From assembly GCA_900556055.1 (NCBI GenBank), contig USNJ01000103.1:1-7306 (forward strand): a stretch of 7,306 bases of DNA, written 5' to 3'. A program made the position numbers and the translations under genes. The DNA comes from an uncultured Ruminococcus sp. Lineage in GTDB: Bacteria; Bacillota; Clostridia; Oscillospirales; Ruminococcaceae. Positions 4,922 through 7,306 of the stretch are shown piece by piece (within the stretch, counting starts at the first letter, position 1; each line of letters opens with the position of its first letter). The notes under the pieces were generated by a model. That model did no database searches and was not told the DNA's origin. It saw nothing but the letters and a program-made list of their open reading frames with translations.

Positions 4922-4927
4922 TTTCGG

Positions 4928-5134
4928 CTATTTCTGCTGATCGTGCAGGTAATCAAGCCCCGCTATCAGCTGATCCTTAAAGCTATCATAGCTCTGATCG
5001 CCGTATTCCTGCTTCCATATGTCCAAAAGCACTGTGCAGGTGACCTTAAGATCACTGTGCATATCAACTATTTCGCCGTTATCCATAACTCCGGTAACAA
5101 CACGACCGCCGTTATCGCTTATTCTGATATTCAT
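4928..5134 (-). CDS. Small early phage protein (68 aa), unknown function
   Basis: I start at the ATG at 5132-5134 (MNIRISDNGGRVVTGVMDNG), which follows the membrane-protein stop after a G-rich GGGGGT site. A second in-frame ATG seven codons earlier (MNNGGKK) is possible but would overlap the upstream gene. The first half looks like beta strands with a DNGG turn repeated as DNGE; the second half is amphipathic helix (VTCTVLLDIWKQEYG, YDSFKDQLIAGLDYLHDQQK). There is no recognisable motif, membrane span or zinc site. The position between a membrane protein and the regulator gives no clear clue. Confidence 0.65.
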   Translation of the reverse strand: MNIRISDNGGRVVTGVMDNGEIVDMHSDLKVTCTVLLDIWKQEYGDQSYDSFKDQLIAGLDYLHDQQK

Positions 5135-5147
5135 TTTCTTACCCCCA

Positions 5148-5381
5148 TTATTCATCATCATCATCGTCCTCCTCACCGTCACGGATCGGCAGCACCCCCG
5201 AAGCCGCAAGGCTCAGAAAAGCCGCCGCCAGTATCAGGCACATAAGTATCACCGTCATAACAGTAGCACCGATCACCTCGGTCACAGCTATCATAAATCC
5301 AAAAATGATTATCATAAGGCAGGCGATAGCAAGGAAAGCCGCCTTCATAATTCTTATCTCAGTTCTGAGCTTTTTCATCAT
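5148..5381 (-). CDS. Small two-helix membrane protein with poly-Asp tail (77 aa)
   Basis: A basic N-terminus (MMKKLRTEIRIMK) is followed by two hydrophobic segments, about residues 13-34 (AAFLAIACLMIIIFGFMIAV) and 39-61 (ATVMTVILMCLILAAAFLSL), then a cytoplasmic-type acidic end, IRDGEEDDDDDE. By the positive-inside rule both ends should be cytoplasmic. GAGGAAT lies just before tandem ATG codons at 5376-5381, and the gene starts 6 nt after the 58-aa gene. Small membrane proteins in phage early regions can act in exclusion of other phages or as lysis-related factors, but nothing here shows which. The Asp-rich tail could bind metal or mimic nucleic acid; that is speculation. Confidence 0.75.
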   Translation of the reverse strand: MMKKLRTEIRIMKAAFLAIACLMIIIFGFMIAVTEVIGATVMTVILMCLILAAAFLSLAASGVLPIRDGEEDDDDDE

Positions 5382-5387
5382 AATTCC

Positions 5388-5564
5388 TCATTTCTTTATC
5401 AGCCTTATCTTGAAATTCTGCTTGTATTTGTGTTCAAGCAAATAAAATCCGTCCGTTTCCTTCAGCACCAGCCAGTCGGTCGGACGGTATGGTTTGCCGT
5501 CCGCATTCCGACCGTATTTCCGTATCTCAGCCCGCTGCCGACCGTTCGGCTTTATGCCCCGCAT
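5388..5564 (-). CDS. Small basic phage protein (58 aa) coupled to muB
   Basis: A 58-codon frame begins at the ATG at 5562-5564, overlapping the MuB-like stop as ATGA, and ends TGA at 5388-5390, filling the gap between muB and the membrane-protein gene. The product begins MRGIKPNGRQRAEIRKYG and continues with RPTDWLVLKETDGFYLLEHK and a basic end, KIRLIKK. The pattern of an N-terminal R-Q helix, then W-L-V-x-K, then a beta strand with E/V-H and a closing R-x-I-x-K resembles short phage proteins of the DUF6906 kind, as I recall it. It is strongly basic and probably a small folded adaptor. The function is unknown. Correct length, coupling and family-like pattern make it a real gene despite its size. 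Confidence 0.75.
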   Translation of the reverse strand: MRGIKPNGRQRAEIRKYGRNADGKPYRPTDWLVLKETDGFYLLEHKYKQNFKIRLIKK

Positions 5565-6709
5565 CAGGCTGCTTCCTCTTTCAGACGCTTGAGAATATTA
5601 GAGCTTATCTTTGCACCGCCGTTCTGAGCCAGTGCAGCCAGCCCCTCGAGCGTGACATTGCCGTCTGTGTTGGCATATTCGAGCTTGTAAAAATTCACCG
5701 CCCTGCGAATGCCCTCACCATTGACCTTTGCTATCTCATGCAGAAAGATCAGCTCTGCGTTTTTATGTTCGTCAACAAGCTTCGGAAACAGGAGCTTGAT
5801 GTCGTCAAGCTTTATATCGGAGGATCTGAGATTAGGTCTGAGATGCGACCTGTTCCAGATCTGACCCGTAAGGTCAAGCTTTGCATCGGAAAACATCTTC
5901 ATAAATGCAGGATTTGCCACGAAGCATACACCGACCGTCTCACCGTTATCGGTAAAGTGATCCGCTATCTGCCTGAGCTCATCAGCCGCACGGAATCTCA
6001 GATGCTGTGCCTCATCAACTATGATCAGCATTCCATCGTGCAGACGGGATATGACCGCCTTTTCAAGCTTATCTATCCTTCTCATTTCGGGGATGCCGAG
6101 CTGTGCGCCGATCTCATTTAACAGGGAAAGCGCATTTCCCGTTCCGCTCGAAGCTGTTACAACAATAGTGTCCGATGGATATGTATCAGCATATTTCCTG
6201 ACAGCTCTTGTCTTTCCGATGCCGCTGTCTCCGACAATGATCTCGCAGTCTCCCATAACATGGCAGTTCCTTATTGTGTAAAACACCGTTTCGGAGATCG
6301 AGGTGGGAACGTATTTTACGCCCTTGTATTCCTTTTTCTTCTCTTCCTTTGTCTTAAAATAGCTCTTAAGCGATTCAAAGAACTTCGGAACATTGCCCCT
6401 GTACTTGCACTTTCTTATGTCCGAAACCGTGCTCCCGCTCTCGCCGATGAGCTTAGCAGCACTGCTTGCACTGCCCGTTTCAACGATAAGTCTTTCCAGT
6501 CTCATGAGCAGCTTTCCGTATTCCTCCGAATACGTCTCATAAGCGTGATCCCTGCAGTCCAGAAAGCTCTTAAGCTTCTCCGACAGCTTTTCATCCCCCG
6601 CAAAAGCCGCTTCAATATCCTTCGGCAGCATTCCAGCCACCTTCGGCGCACCGTCTGCGCCGAACTCCGTTATAAGTGCGTTATAACGCTCATTTAAACA
6701 TTCATTCAT
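5564..6709 (-). CDS. MuB-type AAA+ ATPase, transposition target-capture protein
   Basis: This 381-residue ATPase activates the transposase and delivers target DNA. An N-terminal extension (1-70) is followed by a helix-turn-helix segment (about 72-103, TGSASSAAKLIGESGSTVSD) like the MuB N-terminal DNA-binding domain. The AAA+ core has Walker A GDSGIGKT at 160-167, Walker B LIIVDEAQH at 228-236, a sensor-1-like GVCFVANP at 260-267, and candidate arginine-finger positions in WNRSHLRPN (285-293). A helical C-terminus follows (GEGIRRAVNFYKLEYAN). Mu MuB is 312 residues, so this one is longer, mainly at the N-terminus. All key ATPase residues are present, so it appears intact. The ATG at 6707-6709 is two bases after the transposase stop, with AAAGGAG 8 nt upstream. 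Confidence 0.9.
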   Translation of the reverse strand: MNECLNERYNALITEFGADGAPKVAGMLPKDIEAAFAGDEKLSEKLKSFLDCRDHAYETYSEEYGKLLMRLERLIVETGSASSAAKLIGESGSTVSDIRKCKYRGNVPKFFESLKSYFKTKEEKKKEYKGVKYVPTSISETVFYTIRNCHVMGDCEIIVGDSGIGKTRAVRKYADTYPSDTIVVTASSGTGNALSLLNEIGAQLGIPEMRRIDKLEKAVISRLHDGMLIIVDEAQHLRFRAADELRQIADHFTDNGETVGVCFVANPAFMKMFSDAKLDLTGQIWNRSHLRPNLRSSDIKLDDIKLLFPKLVDEHKNAELIFLHEIAKVNGEGIRRAVNFYKLEYANTDGNVTLEGLAALAQNGGAKISSNILKRLKEEAA

Positions 6710-6711
6710 AG

Positions 6712-7306
6712 TTATGCTCCTTTCATTTTTTCGTGGAATTCGGTCATTCGGCGGATATCCGCTATCTGGACCGACGTTATCTCCATGCCCTCGGGCTTCA
6801 GCTCATCAGCCATAACAGGCGTAAACCTGTCAGGCTTTGCGATCTCATAGCCTTCGGAATTCTGCTCGGCTCTGAGCAGCTCCGCTCTGAGTGCCGATAC
6901 AGCATCAAAGCTTCTGTGTGCATCAAGCTGCTTCTTGACTTCCTTTTTCGTCCTGTTCTGTGACTGCACCAGTCTCTGAATATTTTCTTCGCCTGCTCCC
7001 AAAAAATCGATGTCAAGCAGTCCGCTCGCATTAGGGTATCGGTACAAAAATTTGTCCGTTGCCCTGTCATAAACATCAACGTGCTGTAACCGCGACGGAT
7101 CATATCGTACATAGACCTCTTCACCGACATGATGCACCGTGTTATCGTCCTTGAACCAGACCTTTTTACCGCCGATCATGACGTAAACGCCATTGCGCTT
7201 GATCTGCTGAAAGCCTGTGATCCTCATCATCAGCAGCGTGAGGTTTTCGGCATCGGACGTTCTGAATTCAATGTCACCGTTCTGCACAGCCTCGTTCCAG
7301 ATCTGA
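6712..7306 (-). CDS. MuA-type transposase, C-terminal part (partial)
   Basis: The frame is open to the window edge and ends TAA at 6712-6714. About 198 codons are visible. It begins QIWNEAVQNGDIEFRTSDAE, the end of the linker after the DDE catalytic core (which lies outside the window). The Mu-transposase C-terminal beta-barrel domain follows: ITGFQQIKRNGVYVMIGGKK, then VGEEVYVRYDPSRLQHVDVY and FLYRYPN. The last 90 residues are helical and basic (QNRTKKEVKKQLDAHRSF) and end in ADIRRMTEFHEKMKGA. In Mu the extreme C-terminus binds MuB, which fits the MuB-like gene two bases downstream. The GTG at 7287 is internal, not the start. MuA joins phage ends to target DNA by one-step strand transfer. 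Confidence 0.88.
   Translation of the reverse strand, partial: QIWNEAVQNGDIEFRTSDAENLTLLMMRITGFQQIKRNGVYVMIGGKKVWFKDDNTVHHVGEEVYVRYDPSRLQHVDVYDRATDKFLYRYPNASGLLDIDFLGAGEENIQRLVQSQNRTKKEVKKQLDAHRSFDAVSALRAELLRAEQNSEGYEIAKPDRFTPVMADELKPEGMEITSVQIADIRRMTEFHEKMKGA

Larger units (their letters stand above)
212..7306 (-). mobile_element. Mu-like prophage early region, truncated at its distal end
   Basis: Adjacent MuA-type transposase and MuB-type ATPase genes, followed by a same-strand run of small early genes that includes a GemA/gp16-like protein, identify a transposable (Mu-like) phage. In Mu the early block is followed by mor, lysis, packaging, head and tail genes. Here the minus-strand genes run directly into plus-strand host-like sequence at about 209-213 with none of those. 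The proximal end (repressor, ner, attL) is outside the window to the right. The left limit is inferred from where J-domain similarity stops; it has no terminal TG/CA, so it looks like a deletion endpoint and not a transposition end. Confidence 0.8.

Noticed and set aside
1..7306. CRISPR array or long direct repeats
   Set aside because: No regularly spaced repeat was seen on either strand.

Overview
The window looks like the early region of a Mu-like transposable prophage in a Firmicute, probably a gut Clostridia/Oscillospiraceae (Ruminococcus-like) host. The reasons are strong AGGAGG-type ribosome binding sites, moderate base composition, an AbrB/zinc-ribbon regulator and a set of small Cys-rich proteins of the kind seen in clostridial phages. 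The organism call is inference; no rRNA or marker gene is present.

Layout: all phage genes lie on the minus strand and read right to left. The right edge (6712-7306) holds the C-terminal part of a MuA-type transposase, cut by the window. It is followed by a MuB-type AAA+ ATPase (5564-6709), a 58-aa gene (5388-5564), a two-helix membrane protein with an acidic tail (5148-5381) and a 68-aa protein. Next come an AbrB-like regulator with a zinc ribbon (4581-4841), a coiled-coil protein in the position often held by Gam (3926-4570), an acidic unknown (3250-3843) and a stand-alone phage replication-protein C-terminal domain (2747-3253). After these are a frameshifted CPYxDC gene (2558-2745), a second Cys-rich small protein, a GemA/gp16-like protein (1928-2419), and a tightly coupled run of small, mostly zinc-ribbon proteins down to position 156. 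Many junctions are ATGA or similar stop/start overlaps, so this is one long early transcript entering from the right.

Left edge: positions 1-211 look like host DNA on the plus strand. They hold the last codons of a gene with tandem stops, a hairpin terminator, and the first 36 codons of a J-domain (DnaJ-like) protein including HPD. The J-domain stops abruptly at about 209-213, where the last minus-strand phage gene also loses its sense. Two genes broken at one point, no Mu-type terminal TG/CA at the junction, and no mor, lysis, terminase, head or tail genes before host DNA suggest a deleted, defective prophage. A chimeric assembly is the alternative.

How it works together: MuA and MuB carry out DNA transposition and target capture. 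The AbrB-like protein may regulate the operon. The GemA-like, replication-domain and Gam-position proteins probably act on phage or host DNA around replication. The small membrane and zinc-ribbon proteins are accessory genes of unknown function.
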